Source of the DNA: Epiperipatus broadwayi
Taxonomy: Eukaryota > Onychophora > Udeonychophora > Euonychophora > Peripatidae
Direction of reading: 5' to 3'
DNA length: 64,000 nt
Assembly: GCA_028023455.1 (NCBI GenBank)
Contig: JAQFVV010000072.1
Location: 5,486,082 to 5,550,081 of the forward strand
The position numbers and the translations under genes were made by a program. The notes below the pieces were generated by a model. That model saw only the letters and a program-made list of their open reading frames with translations. It searched no databases and was not told where the DNA came from. Shown here one piece after another: positions 10,466 through 22,639 of this stretch. Every line of letters starts with the position of its first letter. Positions within the stretch are counted from its first letter, which is position 1.

Positions 10466-11685
10466 CCATGAATGGTTTTATTTTTAAAATTTCATTTATT
10501 TTTACATTTCTGCATACATTTATTTCTTATGAATATACTTTTTAGTTAAATAATTTTATTTTTTAAATGCATATATTATTTTGGAATGATATAAATTTCT
10601 TGATTTTTTTAAAAATAAACACTTGTTGTTATAAATTCAGAAAATAGTGGCAAACACTTATTTTTTATCGATTACTACTTTTTCCGAGTCATTAATAAAT
10701 GCCTTGTAGCTTCATCTAGTAGTTAGATTGTAAACTACAGAAAGGGTATACAAAAATAATACAATCCAGTGCTCAACATTCTAGTGCAGAATTATCTGTA
10801 GATGACTTTATTCTTGACCAGGGTGTTGCACTTGGTAGAACAGCCCTCACATTGAGATGTATTGGTACTTGACCCTTTCATCTCTTGGGGTGATTAAGGT
10901 CGAGAGAGAATTCATTAACATTATATAGATACTTTTTTTGTTGCTCTAATGGATGTATGAAAATAAAATACAGAATTTAAAAAAATTTGAATATGGTTTT
11001 ATTTATTGATTTTGGTTTGCATAGGGGCTTGCTTTTTAGGAATAGATCCTATACCCAGAAGGTACATATAAAGCAGGTTAAATTAAAATTGACATTTCTA
11101 AGTATTTTTTCATTGTAAAGACATATTAATTTTCTATTAACGAAAATATTATTAAATAAAACGTAAATATTTTATAAAAAATTTTTACAACGAATAGATC
11201 TCATAATATTTTCATGTCTTTGCACTTTTAATTATAAACTAGAAAATCATTTATTTTTCAAACGCTAAAAAATGTATGTTATAACATTAACAATATATGA
11301 TAAACATCTTTTGTAAAGGTTTCCTAGGCTACCAATTATTTTTATTTCATTTTATCAAATTATTATAAAAAATAAGTATATTCTAAAAAAAAAAAAATTT
11401 AAACAATTTTTTCAAAAATGCGAATGAGCAGGGATGGTGGTTTATAAATGAATTTAAAAAGTGAGAAAACATGAGATGTGATATAATTAGATGAAAAGTT
11501 ACTTTTGGAATTTTACTTATATAAAATAAATAAACTAAAATATACAAAAAGTAAAAGAGTCTTCAAATATCCCATTGCTGGACAAAGGTTTTCCCAGTAG
11601 CCTCTTCTATGCAGTAGAACAGCAAAAGAAAAATACCTTTCAACAAATATGCCAATTCTGAGTGATATAGGTTAGAACAGTTTTA
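10466..11685. other. Unassigned AT-rich DNA
   Basis: Very AT-rich. A slightly GC-richer patch at 10770-10920 (ACCAGGGTGTTGCACTTGG, GGTCGAGAGAG) has no match I recognise. No coding signal. Confidence 0.4.
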
Positions 11686-11689
11686 AAAA

Positions 11690-12055
11690 ATTATACAAAT
11701 CTACCTTTCTTATTACTTTTACAGTGCTTATTTGATTAAATTAATCTATCTGACTGTTTCTATTGATCACCAATCTTCTTCACAGCTAACTAGTTCCACT
11801 ATCCACCTCCTTAGTTTCTATTGAACCAATACTCATCTACTCAGTTTTGATTGCCCAGTAATCTTTTTCATAGTGAACTAAAGAAGGAGGTGGATAATGG
11901 TATTAATTAGCTCTGAAGATTTCTGGTCACTCAAAATTGACGGAATGGTTGTTGGTACTAATTAGTTCTGAAAAAGATTACTGGTCAACCAAAACTCTCA
12001 GATTTATTAATTTTAATAAAATAAGCATTGTAACAATAATAAGAAAGGCGTGTTT
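11690..12055. repeat. Foldback element with arms of about 170 bp
   Basis: CCTTTCTTATTACTTTTACAG at 11704 is mirrored by GTAACAATAATAAGAAAGG at about 12030. Between them CTTATTT..ATTAAATTAAT, GATCACCAATCTTCTTCA and TATCCACCTCCTT on the left pair with AAGGAGGTGGATAATGG, GAAGATTTCTGGTCA and AATAAGCATTG on the right. Within the right arm a unit of about 65 bp (TACTAATTAG / TATTAATTAG .. TCTGAAGATT..CTGGTCA) is duplicated. No core motif of a ribozyme was found. Confidence 0.65.
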
Positions 12056-14639
12056 GTTAATTTTTTTATAATTTTATCCCGGCATAAAGAAGGATAAGTT
12101 GATAATGTACTTCAAACAGTTTCCAACTTTGTTTGACTTCTAATCAAAGGTAGCCAGATACAACTTTATCAAACAATGATAGATGGTTAACTGGTTAAGC
12201 TACCTGAAAAATTTTCCAAATTTAATCTGACCCTAGTTATGATAGGCAGAATTGTTATTGCTATATCACAAAGCTATTCAAGGAGAATATATATGAATAC
12301 ATATATGTTATACATAATTATCAGATATATTGTACCAGTCACTTCTTCACTTCTTTTGATCACCACGGGTGCCACTAGATCATTAACTACCTAGAAAATT
12401 TAATTTATGGTGATCAAGAATTGATGATGATAAATGCTATGTATTAAACCCAAAAATAAATATTAGTCAAACCCAAATAAGACAGTTTGACCTACATTTC
12501 TCCAGTGGTTTATCAGAGAGTGTACAAGAGTATTGTAACACTAAACAACCTGGCAGATAAGTTTGTTTGATACTAATTACTTAGCCAGGCTTGGTCACTT
12601 GATAGCATTGTTGCCAGTCAAAAACAGTACAATGCAACATTACCAGGCTATGATTTAAAAAAAAAAATTACTATTAATTAAATTATTTTATCCTTTTATT
12701 TTTTTCTACTATGTCTTTAATTTTTTATTTTTAGGGTTTTTTTTCTTCATACTAACAAATTACAATAATAAAAATTATACACAAACATAACTTTACTGCT
12801 GATATAGTAAAACCTTTATTTTTATAACCAATTTCTATTATCTTTTTTAAAAAATAAAAACAAACCAAAAAGAACTTTTGTCTCAGTGACAACAAAGTAT
12901 TTCTTAATCCATCCCTCCACCTCCCACCCCCAAATAAAAATAAGACCAAAATTTTTGACTTTTTCAACTTTCGTTTTCTATTTTGTACTGATTTATGTCA
13001 TAGAATCACAACCTTTTTGTTTTGGAAATATGTGTGAATATAATACCTTGCCACAGTGTGCCATTTTATTTGTCTTGTATATTTTCTCACAAAAGCATGA
13101 GCTCAGACAAATTCTGTTTGGCACTACCCTTTGCCAATGTTTTGCACATTCCAAGTTGTGTAGGAAAAGGTGGGGATGGTGTGAAAATTCTTAATACGTC
13201 ACACTGCATGATTTAAGTAGAAATGAAATTACTCTGCTATGGAGATTTCAACAGTTGTGGCCACTTGAAATCCAAACACCATCAGATGATACAATAGGCA
13301 ATTGTGAATTGCGCAAATTCACATAGGGTGTCACAAAGCACAAACTGGCTGTGATATTTCTGTGCAACACCATCAAGTGGCCTTCAATAGCTAAGATAAA
13401 TAGAACTGTTTTCTTAGCTATAAGTCTAGGCTGTGTAAATGGCATTTGTAGATTTTCTTGGTTAGTAAGAATGCTATCAAGCAGCCAAGCCCAGCTAACT
13501 AATTAGTACCATTTGTTTTCTCACCTAATAATTAGAAGGGATTTATAATGTCTTCCTGCTAGCAATTTATATAAAAAAATTCCAGTTTTCCTTTATTTAG
13601 GGATTCTAAAAGGAAATGATCTTTGCATTGAAGTCAATGAACAGTGCAGGTGAGCTTTTCTTAGACCAGAAGAGAAACATTGAAAGATTGAGACATAAGA
13701 ATGTCAAATGCCTGCAAATGCTCAAGAAAAGAGCCAACTTAGATCCCCATGGCACACTCAAACAAGAGAACAAGAAAAGATTATGATTGTATGTAATCTT
13801 AAATAGAAGAAAACAAAATCTCCATGATTTAGGAAAAAACAGAACAATACACTTGATAATTTCACTAGCCAAAAGATTACAGTCTGCAGGAAATGCAAAC
13901 CAAGATAGTCTAAATTAATTACACTGAAAGAATAAAGGACAGGTGAGTTAAAATAAATTATTAATTATTGCCCAAGCATTTATCAATGGTTTATAATATA
14001 AAAGAGAGAAACATGAAGTAAAAAATATAAACTCACACTACACTCGAAAAAATAAAATTACAACATGAAGTCCTAGAACTAAGACTCCAATACATATAAT
14101 AAATAAATTATATAATAAAATAATCAATGAAATTTAAATGAATATACATAACATATTATAGACAGGTTTCTTTCTAGATTAAGCTGTGACTTTAACATAG
14201 AGATTTAAACAAGAGATTTAAGCCTTGGTTATAATATGAAAACATTCATTTATCTCTAGGCATAATGTTCTGTCCAGCTGATTTTTTCAATCAGGGTAAC
14301 ACACAGTTTATTTCTACCTAGAGTTCATCATGAAGGTTTTGATTTCTATTTTTTTGGTTGGGAGTATGAAAGCAATACTTAGGATCAATACTGGACTAGA
14401 CTTTTAGGTCATGTTCTTGAAGGCACAATTATGGAGCTCTGGGATTCATCTTGGAATTGTTTAGCACTGCATATTTTTAAGAAGATTTCTCATGGCATGT
14501 ATTTTTGGATGGTTTCTACTAGCACAGAAAATAGTAGTCAGTAATTTTTCGATCACAAAAATATATCAGCAGGTATGATATAATATGTAGTCAGAAATCT
14601 TCAAAATATACACATTCACCATCTAAACATCACATGATC
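12056..14639. other. Unassigned DNA, several short frames
   Basis: A slightly GC-richer block at 12890-13900 contains small frames on both strands (for example minus 13248-13445 and 13606-13872), none with a recognisable domain. TCACATGATC near 14630 resembles the terminal sequence of family A. Nothing else is supported. Confidence 0.35.
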
Positions 14640-14863
14640 TCTATCTCATATATGGGGGGTGTTGTTTTGTTTTTTTTTTTTTTATCAATTTTTTTGTGAT
14701 TTTGTGATATTGTGTTTTTGTGGTTTTTTTTGTTTTCACCCCCCCTCCCTCTATGATGGTGGTGGTGGTTGTTGTTGTTAAAAACACACAAACATCAATA
14801 TGTATATGTATTTGTTTCTTACCCTTTTACTTATATATATTATTTTTCTTTTGATTTATATAT

Positions 14864-14910
<47 letters not shown>

Positions 14911-15135
14911 TAGAGGGGTGAAGGGGGGGGGGGTTGGGGTTGTTTTTATTTTTTCTTTTCGCTCTCGCCCCCCCCTTCTCCACCCCCCCCCCCCCCACAC
15001 TCAAAAAAGTATTTTGGAATTTTGGGGGGTATGGAGGGATTGTAGGTATTTGATATTTTATTTTTCTTTCATTCTTTTGTTTTTCTTTGTTTTTCTTGTT
15101 TTAATATGAGGGTGTTGTTGTTTTGGGTTTGTTTT
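14640..15135. repeat. Low-complexity T/G-rich tract with a 44 bp poly-T
   Basis: The strand is almost entirely T and G, with C runs: a T run at 14866-14909, G runs at 14925-14933, C runs at 14968-14995, GGTGGTGG and TTGTTGTTG triplets. A 63-codon frame over it is an artefact of composition. Assembly error or polymerase slippage may have affected its length. Confidence 0.9.
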
Positions 15136-16695
15136 TTTTTATTCACCATCTGTGATTAGAAAATCTAAGAGTTAGCAGAGCAATACAAATAAGATTTAGA
15201 ATAAGAAGAATAAGAAGCAGAATAATCTAATTGAAAACCTGAGATATTGATGTGAATTGTTATTCTTCACCTAATCCTTAATTAAAAGTTTTGACGAGGG
15301 TAAATGTCTATCTCCTGCTTAATCTTAATTGGAAAAAACAAAATCTGACCAAGGCTCTTATTTATTTCAAAACCAATTAAAAAAATAAGTCTCAGCTTTT
15401 AAACTAAATTACAATAACAAAATAAAAAGAAACTTATCACAATCAAAACGTTTTAAATGAGAATGTTTTTACATTTCTGTCTCTAATTGAGTGCATGTGT
15501 TGTGAAATCTTTAAATTGTACATTCTAATTTTGAATTTTCTGATGGTGCTTTTGAAGCAGGCAAAGCATCCGGTTCAATATTATATATATATATGATTGA
15601 TAATGGTTGACAATGATGATGATAGATCATATAAGCATGCATTATATTTACATATTATTTAACATTTAATTAATATTTATTGACTTTGAATTTTTTTAAA
15701 AAGTTCTCTAACTATTCCCTCCCCCCACATACACCACAATTTCTTGAAAAAAGCATAACATGCAAAAATTTAAAAAATGATAAAATTTGACACCTAAAAT
15801 GAGGAAATACCAACAAAGAGATAAATGGTAAATAGTCTTGTCTTTCTTGATCAATCGCATGACCAGTTCCATGAACCTGTCAACATTATAAGCATTTTGA
15901 ATAGTTCAAATAAGAAATGGTTCAAACTTCCACACATCCCAAAATTTATAAAACATTAATAAAAAATAAATTATATTGATAAGTATTAATTATATTTGTA
16001 AAGCGCATACTTGTTATGTAAAGTAATATATATTAAGGTTATAACTTGTCTTTTAAATAAATCTTGTGTTAAAGATTTGCAGAGGTCCCTACTATCATTT
16101 TTTCAGGGGGATGGTCTTAAGATTATAGCTGTAATATATATTGATGAGTATATAAATATTGAATGTTTGAATAGTAAAAGTCTGAATAGGTAATTGTAAA
16201 TTAAGATATGCTATAAAATACCAAAAAGGAATCATATAAAATTAATTGTGACTATTGCAATATGACACTATAGTTATACAGGGAAACAGAGATAAGAGCT
16301 AAAGAACATAACAATGCAATTAATAAATGAGATGATAAATCTACTTTATACATTCACTAATTAACATTTGTACATAAAATAGATGCTACAAAAATATTAA
16401 CCTTTTAAATTGCATTGAAGATCCAAAAAGAAGACAAATATAAGAAACATTTTATATTAAGCATAACTCAAATAATTGTATGAATATTTATAAAACTTTA
16501 ATAAATTTAGTTAACAATTGGTCAATTAAAAATAAATAAATGGAAAATTATGTAAGATAGCATATATAAAGTTGTATAGTATATGTATCATTTATTCTAT
16601 ACATTATTATGTTATATAATCAATTCTTTGAACTTATATTGAATCACACTATAGGATTTTTTTTCTATTTTACAGATGTTTTATTTTACTGTTAT
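15136..16695. other. Unassigned AT-rich DNA
   Basis: No recognisable repeat or gene. There is a short TA run near 15583-15592 and a C run near 15719-15726. Confidence 0.4.
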
Positions 16696-16699
16696 TATT

Positions 16700-17135
16700 T
16701 TAATTCTATTATGGAATACTAGATGGAGTTCTATCTGTAATAATTGGAAAAAAAATAGGTGATTTATTTTGTAAATTATGTAAGGAAGGAATAGAAAATA
16801 TTAGGCATTTGTTAATTGAATGTAAATGTTTGAAAACAGAAAGGTACATATAATGAAGTTATGGAAGAATAAATATGAAAAAAGTGATTATACAGAAAGT
16901 GAATTATTGGTTTTTATGCTGGGTTTGGGAAAAGATAAAGGGGATTTAGATATAAAGGTTACAGAGTTGACAAAGATTATTTTGTGTAAATGGGATGGAG
17001 CAGAATATGGAAAAACTTAGAGTGGGAAATGGAAAATTAAGTGGCTAACAGGTTTATCTGGGCATAATTGCTCAGATATTCTTGACTTCATTTAAGGAGA
17101 AGCCACATCACATCACATCACATAACATTGAAATA
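16700..17135 (+). pseudogene. 3' end of knuckle-type LINE (LINE2), copy 1
   Basis: Around 16758-16840 the frame reads GDLFCKLCKEGIENIRHLLIEC, a C-terminal CX2CX8HX4C zinc-knuckle of the type found at the end of several LINE polymerases. A frameshift near 16845 then leads to ..LGLGKDKGDLDIKVTEL..CKWDGAEYGK. The copy ends in (CACAT)n at 17101-17122, matching 58260-58300 and the inverted copy at 19.4 kb. It is 5'-truncated, as LINEs often are. The simple-repeat tail instead of poly-A is a useful family mark. Confidence 0.75.
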
Positions 17136-18343
17136 GATAGATGCTTTTCATTTGAAAAGAGCACAAATCCATGTGCTGAAAAAGGTTTTTTATGTGTAGT
17201 TATTATATATAGCTGTTATATATAATTTTTTTTATTTTTTTCTATACTAACAGAGTTTGACTTTACGATGAGGTGGTAAAATATTTGTTTATTTTTAAAA
17301 TTTGAAAAATTCATAAATTCAAAAAAAAAACTGGAACCAGAGATTTCACAATAAAGATATTTCATCTGTATATATTTTTAAAATGCAAATATCTACTAGT
17401 GCCAAATTTTTTGTCCCACATTTTTGGATCAATTCATTTTAAATAAATATTTTAATTATTATCTCTAATCATTGATTAGACTAAAGGTTATCATGTCACT
17501 TCTAGACTAGATATAAACTTTAATTCATTAATGTATTTATTTAAAAGACCCTTGTGGGTTAAGCTGTAGTAATTTGATAACGAATCAAAATTGATGAAAA
17601 TGTGAAAAGTTGTGGTTCTGGGTCATCTGAAAATTGATAATTCAGCGAGAAGTGCTCTTTGTTAGAAATTTACCTGTTTCTGATGTCTTTATTTATGTGT
17701 TAGAAGTATGCATAGATGGAAAAGTAATTTTAAGTATAACTAAAACAATGAATAAGTTTATAAGTGCACCATCTTTATTGTTAAACTATAGGTTGAGATT
17801 GCTGATAGCTTAAGAACTGATTATTATCAAATATAACTAAAATAATATTAACTGATATTTTTTTTTTGTATTTTTGTTAGGTTTGAAGACTGTTATAATT
17901 TTGTTTTTATGCTAAAGGTTTGGAATAGTTTATGAATAAATAGTATTGGTGAATACTTTTACTAATTGTGCTCAAAGTTTATATCTTAAATTTAGTAAAC
18001 ATTCTAGAAATATGTTATTTCCTTCTAGAATTTTTCTTGATTTAAGACAGTCAATGGCAAATCAAGTTTACTATCATCTACTGGTTTTATTACATTTAGA
18101 TTAGTGGATCATTGTGAAAAAGAAGTTTGTAATTGCACTTTAATTATAATTCTTTGGATCTGTCAAGTTTGAGCAGTTTAATACGCATACCCATGACAAT
18201 ATTTGTGGAAAATAATAGAACTAGTTTTGAGAAATGCTTTTACAGCTATTAAGCCCTTGCAGCTAATAAGCTGTTCAAAATGGATTTTTGTAGTTTCACT
18301 GTGTCAAAGTTTTCTCCTTTCTTTCTTTTCAAGCACAATCAGG
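17136..18343. other. Unassigned AT-rich DNA
   Basis: Nothing beyond A/T runs and short chance frames. Confidence 0.4.
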
Positions 18344-18480
18344 AGATTTTATAAATTTTTTCTTTGTCAAATCATCAGCCAGGAAGCGAACACATGACAA
18401 CTGTCTGCAAGCAACTGCTTGCTTGCAAGGCAGCTATGCTGACCTCTCGGCTACCAACGCTTGACAGATTTTATAAATTT
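18344..18480 (-). mobile_element. tRNA-derived SINE, copy 2, with target-site duplication
   Basis: A 107 bp insertion (18359-18465) is bounded by a perfect 15 bp duplication, AGATTTTATAAATTT, at 18344-18358 and 18466-18480. On the minus strand it has an A-box-like TAGCCGAGAGG and a B-box-like TGTTCGCTTCC, and ends in a short A-rich stretch. It is closely related to 4079-4185 and 37934-38038. The length and duplication fit LINE-mediated insertion. Confidence 0.88.
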
Positions 18481-18944
18481 GTTAGCAATTTAAGAATTTT
18501 TGGAAGACAAATGCTGATTACAAAGAGTATTGTTGTTTTTAATGTCATTTTTGATTTAAATAAAGTTTTTCAGATTTTGTTTTTTAAAAATATTTTTACG
18601 CAATAATCTAATGTGGATCTAAAAACCATGAATATGAAACTTGATATAAAAACAATAGAAAGGGCTGTTAATGAATAAAAATGAATGTTGGAATATTTCC
18701 ATCACATTAAATGTTTTACAAAAATTCAAACTTCATTTTTTCAGAGTATATTTAATTGTTAGAAACACTACATGAGTTAGTAGAGAAATCAATGTATTGA
18801 GGGGTAATTTTTCTTCTCTCTTCTTTTGGACTTTCTGATAAGATCACTAATAGAACTAACAACACCTGAAAAAGAGAGAGAGAAGTAATCAATCAAAATA
18901 TTGGGTTCTATATTAACTTATAACTTATTACTAATAATTACATA
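18481..18944. other. Unassigned AT-rich DNA
   Basis: Nothing recognised. Confidence 0.4.
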
Positions 18945-19170
18945 TCACATGATCACCATTTCTTATTCTTGATGATAAAATAACTTATTAAAACAGGCAA
19001 AACTCTCCTCACTGATGAAAGCCACAAGCTAGAAACCAGCCTGGGAATATTGGATGAGTAGGCTCTAGATAGGGATTTTATGCACAAACCTTCTGGTATC
19101 CATTGATTACTCTGGCTTGCACTGGGTGGCACTACTGTATGAAGAGTTTTGCCTGTTTTAACAAATATAT
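18945..19170 (+). repeat. Hammerhead repeat family A, short copy with hairpin ends
   Basis: It begins CACATGATCACCATTTC and contains a hammerhead motif at 19004-19054. TTAAAACAGGCAAAACTCTC (18988-19007) is mirrored by GAGTTTTGCCTGTTTTAACA (19143-19162), so the ribozyme sits in a hairpin. It is closely similar to the 216 bp copy at 62032-62247. Confidence 0.75.
19004..19054 (+). ncRNA. Hammerhead ribozyme-like motif (family A)
   Basis: Stem I CUCCUCA pairs with CUGGGAAU-type sequence downstream (partly). Core CUGAUGA at 19012-19018, stem II AGC/GCU around CACAA with an A.A pair at its base, GAAAC, then CAGCC where related copies have UAGUC-like sequence. Stem III is therefore damaged in this copy, and activity is doubtful. 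Confidence 0.6.
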
Positions 19171-19379
19171 TTGGAAAGGTATAAAATTTGAATTTTTCTA
19201 AAAACATTTAACCATACAACTCAATAATAAAAGCAGTCTAACATATAAATACAAGAAGTAAAAAACATCTCATTTTTAAGCAAACATTTTTTTACATGTA
19301 TGTAGATTTTTAAATTTTCTGATTCAAATATGTTCTTTAATTTTTCTTTAAACATTCTCATTATTCATATGTAGATTTG

Positions 19380-19635
19380 TTTGTAAGTCACCGTTTCTAG
19401 CTGCAACCATGTGATATTATTTGAACTTCATCAGTAGTAATATGTGATGTGATGTGATGCACTGTGACTTCTCCTTAAACGGAGTCAGGAATCTTAGCAA
19501 CTATGCCCAGAGAAACCTGTTAGCCACTTTACATTCCATTCCCCACTCTTAAGTTTTCCATATTCTGCTCCATCCCATTTCCACAATATAATCTTTATCA
19601 ACTCTATGGCCTTTATAACAAAAACAATCCTCTAC
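19380..19635 (-). pseudogene. 3' end of knuckle-type LINE (LINE2), copy 2
   Basis: Minus-strand match to 16960-17130: the simple-repeat tail appears as ATGTGATGTGATGTGATG at 19441-19458, followed leftward-to-rightward by the complement of GCTAACAGGTTTCTCTGGGC and of the GGATGGAGCAGAATATGGA stretch. Only the last 200 bp or so of the element is kept; the knuckle itself is absent. Confidence 0.7.
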
Positions 19636-19749
19636 ACTAGTGTCATCTAGTGTAATCATGAGTAATCATATAGATATAAGATAATAGTAACTGTGTTACT
19701 ATTATCTGCTAAACATTGATTACTCAAGATCACAATAGATGGCACTAGT
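19636..19749. repeat. Short foldback element (MITE-like)
   Basis: ACTAGTGTCATCTAGTGT at the left pairs with ATAGATGGCACTAGT at the right, and AGATAATAGTAAC at the centre pairs with GTTACTATTATCT. It adjoins the truncated LINE end. No duplication of the target was identified. Confidence 0.6.
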
Positions 19750-21281
19750 ACCCAGAGCTATTTCTATTTATAATACTGTAGTAAGGTGAAATATTCAAAT
19801 GATAGGTTAGTATTATCAGTAATTCATCTACTGAATATATTTTCTCTTAATAGTAGAAATATTATGATCATTTCTTTTAAGCTTAAATAAACCGTATGTA
19901 TTAATCAATAAGCATCACGGTTGCTTGCTCAAATAAAAATCAGGAATTAAAGTGAACCCAAATTTAAAGTATACAATGGTGGAAGTTTTATAAATGATAT
20001 CCTATTCAAATAGTTAAGTTTAATTGAAAATTAAAAAAAAAAAATGCAATTATGAGATTAAACACGAATTAATTGGCATGAGAGCAAACTGATTGAAAAC
20101 ATTCTTGAGAGATTGGCATTACTCCAGCAAATAAATACCTACTAAGGATAGTTCAAAATATAAGTGAGGAAGAAACCACCCAAATCAATGAAATAGCGAA
20201 TTGGAAGAAGAAATTGACTTTATACCTAGTTCATCTTAACTAAAACTGCAAACAAAGATTTACAACTCTAAACAAGCATGCGTAGTCTATATTATAACTT
20301 AAATATTCCTTAGAACTAAATTAGTAAGGAACATATAAGTAATGTTAATTATCATTTTCAACCATTATTGATTCATTGCAAGATGAAAGTCTCTCCAAAT
20401 TTAATTCAGTTTCTCTAATCTATAGTTTCTCCATATCTCATCAGTAAACATCATTTTTTCATTCATCCACTCTCCATGCAGTCCATATCCTAGTCTTTTA
20501 CAATTTCTTGGTATCCAGTTTAAAATTTCAACTATCCCTTTATTATCATCTCTTCTAGAAATATATCCAATCCAGTTTCCTAATTCTTTCAATAAGGTCA
20601 TATCTGCTTTCTCTCTCACCTATGTATTTTGCTTTTGATTCCTTCTTGCTATTTCTAACATATATCTCTCCACATTTGCTTGAATGCTGTAAATTATTTG
20701 CATACTTCTATTAAGTGCCCATATCTTAGGTCCGTAAGTAAGAACTGGTTAAATATATTTATTGAAAACCTTCCTTTTCTAACACATAAGCATATTTCCT
20801 TTTAATATTAAATTTATTTCTACCAAAAGCACTTTCTATAAGTTAATTCTATTATGTTTTCATCTGTATTAATAATCTTCCCAAAGTATGTATGGTTGTA
20901 ACTTCTTATAATTCATCATCATCAATGTATTTGAGGGAGGGAATCCATTGGACCTTACTATAATATTTTTAGTATTTACCTTTATTTTTACTTTCTTGAT
21001 TTTATCTGATAACCCCTGCAACATTCCTAAAGTTCTGAAGCATTATTTGCAAACAGAATCATAACATTTGCAATATCCAGGAGACTTAAATAATCTCCAT
21101 TTACTTTTATTCTCTTACTTTCCCATTTTAATCCACAAAATACTTCTTATAAAATTGCTATAAAAAGTTTCGAAGATATGCAGTCATCCTGTTATGTATT
21201 CGTCTCAACATTCTTTTTCTTAGTATACATGTTATCTAAACATTACTGTTTTGTTATGTTAAATATTCTCAGAATATGATA

Positions 21282-21546
21282 GTATCCTGGATCAGAAGTA
21301 TATTCTCTTATTCTTCTCTTTCACTTTCTTTGCATATCTTCATATAATCATATATATATATATACTGCTTATAACACTTCTTTCATATACACTTCAATGC
21401 AAACAAATTTTCTTAAAAACTTCTTTATTTTCCTTACAGTTTCGACTGTCCAGCAGTCTTCATCAGAGCCAAAAATAAAGAAGTTTTTAAGAAAATTTGT
21501 TAGCATTGAAGTGCATATGAAAGAAGTGCTATAAGTACCCTGGATC
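21282..21546. mobile_element. Family D hammerhead foldback inserted in the RTE relic
   Basis: A 241 bp element (21294-21534) interrupts the LINE relic. The flanks are duplicated: GTATCCTGGATC at 21282-21293 and GTACCCTGGATC at 21535-21546 (12 bp, one change). The arms of about 60-70 bp begin TATAGCACTTCTTTCAT when read from the right end; the left arm holds ATAACACTTCTTTCATATAC. The extra left part, AGAAGTATATTCTCTTATTC, is shared with 53456-53511. The apex carries a hammerhead motif. Confidence 0.88.
21419..21484 (-). ncRNA. Hammerhead ribozyme motif (family D), most complete core
   Basis: Minus strand: CUGAUGA, stem II GACUG/CAGUC (five pairs, loop CUGGA), GAAAC, UGUA, then A-G pairing with C-U before the core. 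Beyond a small internal loop, stem I continues as CUUCUUUAUUUU pairing with AAAAUAAAGAAG, and on into the element arms. All catalytic core bases of the consensus are present. Stem III (ACUGU) is too short to close in one molecule but can form a five-position duplex between two copies, with the scissile triplet GUA. Confidence 0.75.
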
Positions 21547-22639
21547 TATATATTGATGGTCCAATGCTTTAATCAAAGACCTTTTCATAATCTACAAATT
21601 CAAAGCATAATGGCAACTTATGTTTATTGCTCTGTTCAATAATTTCCCTCAATATTTGAATGTGATCCATTGTTCTAATATTACTTATAAATCTAGATTG
21701 CTGTCTAGATTATTTGAAATCCAAACATACCAGTCAGTAGAATTGTAATAATCTTGGTAAAATGTTAGTGTAGAATGGATAAAAGATTGATAGTCTGTAA
21801 TTTCTAATATCTTCTTTATCACCTTTTCTAACTATCAATATTATTATTGTAGTCTTCTAATCATTTGATACATCTTGATCATTTAAACATTTGATATATT
21901 ACCTTTTACCAAAAGTTTTTCTATTTTTACATTTAATTCTTTGAAATTAAACAGGTGTCCACATCAATACCTTCCTAAATATTTCTCTATTATGCAAAAA
22001 TAAAATTAGTCTGAATTTAACTTTAGTTTAAATATTATATCTCCCTTTCTCTTTTAGTAGTATTTTATAGTGGTTGTAGGCTAGACAATTGTAAATTTGA
22101 ATCATATTTTGCAAAAAAAAATTGCTACTTTTTAAAATCTGTTAGTATTTTGAAATGATTTACAAGTTCTAATTTAAATTAATTAGGCTATTTTTGAAGG
22201 TTAGGATTATCAACTGTGAATAGTGTTTTTCTTAATAATTTTTCCTATATTGAATCTATTAAGAACCTTACAATTTTGAAATACATATTTTCTATCATTT
22301 CAAAATATAATCCACTTCTGCTGTATTTTCATATGGATGCTTCCATGTTCATCTCCATTTAGCATTTTGTCAAAGAAATTGCCATAACCAAATTTATCTA
22401 CACCACTTTCATCTTTCAATTGTTTTCCAATTCTAGCATTAAGGTCTCTCACGATAACTTTAAAACGTTGTTTAGTCTGATCAAAAGGGTTTTATACATC
22501 CATATAAAAAGCCTCTACTTCTTCATCACACAGAAACTTGCTACGTCATATACCTGAATACAGTTGATATCTCCCATTAAGTTGAATAATTGTTGATGCA
22601 ATTCTGTATAATACACTATCAAAGAGTCACCTTTTGCTG

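Larger units (their letters stand above)
20340..22625 (-). pseudogene. Longest RTE-like LINE relic (endonuclease to 3' end)
   Basis: A 2.3 kb minus-strand relic, the only copy here with endonuclease sequence. At 22420-22470 the minus reading FKVIVRDLNARIG is the APE-endonuclease block usually written GDFNA; the G-D has become R-D. Upstream comes LCDEEVEAFYMDV. The linker (NDQDVSND near 21870) and reverse transcriptase regions follow. The C-terminal part at 20401-20619 reads ELGNWIGYISRRDDNKGIVEILNWIPR, the same domain as SWAGHIARRDDN in the best copy. It has many stops and shifts. A 241 bp family D foldback has inserted at 21294-21534. Confidence 0.8.

Noticed and set aside
14918-15109. 63-codon frame with a proline/histidine run
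   Set aside because: Produced by C and G homopolymers in low-complexity DNA.
19381-19440. Another hammerhead on the minus strand (CUGAUGA..GCUAGAAAC near 19395-19434)
   Set aside because: The core words are present, but the segment between them has no convincing stem II and no stem III or cleavage site was found.
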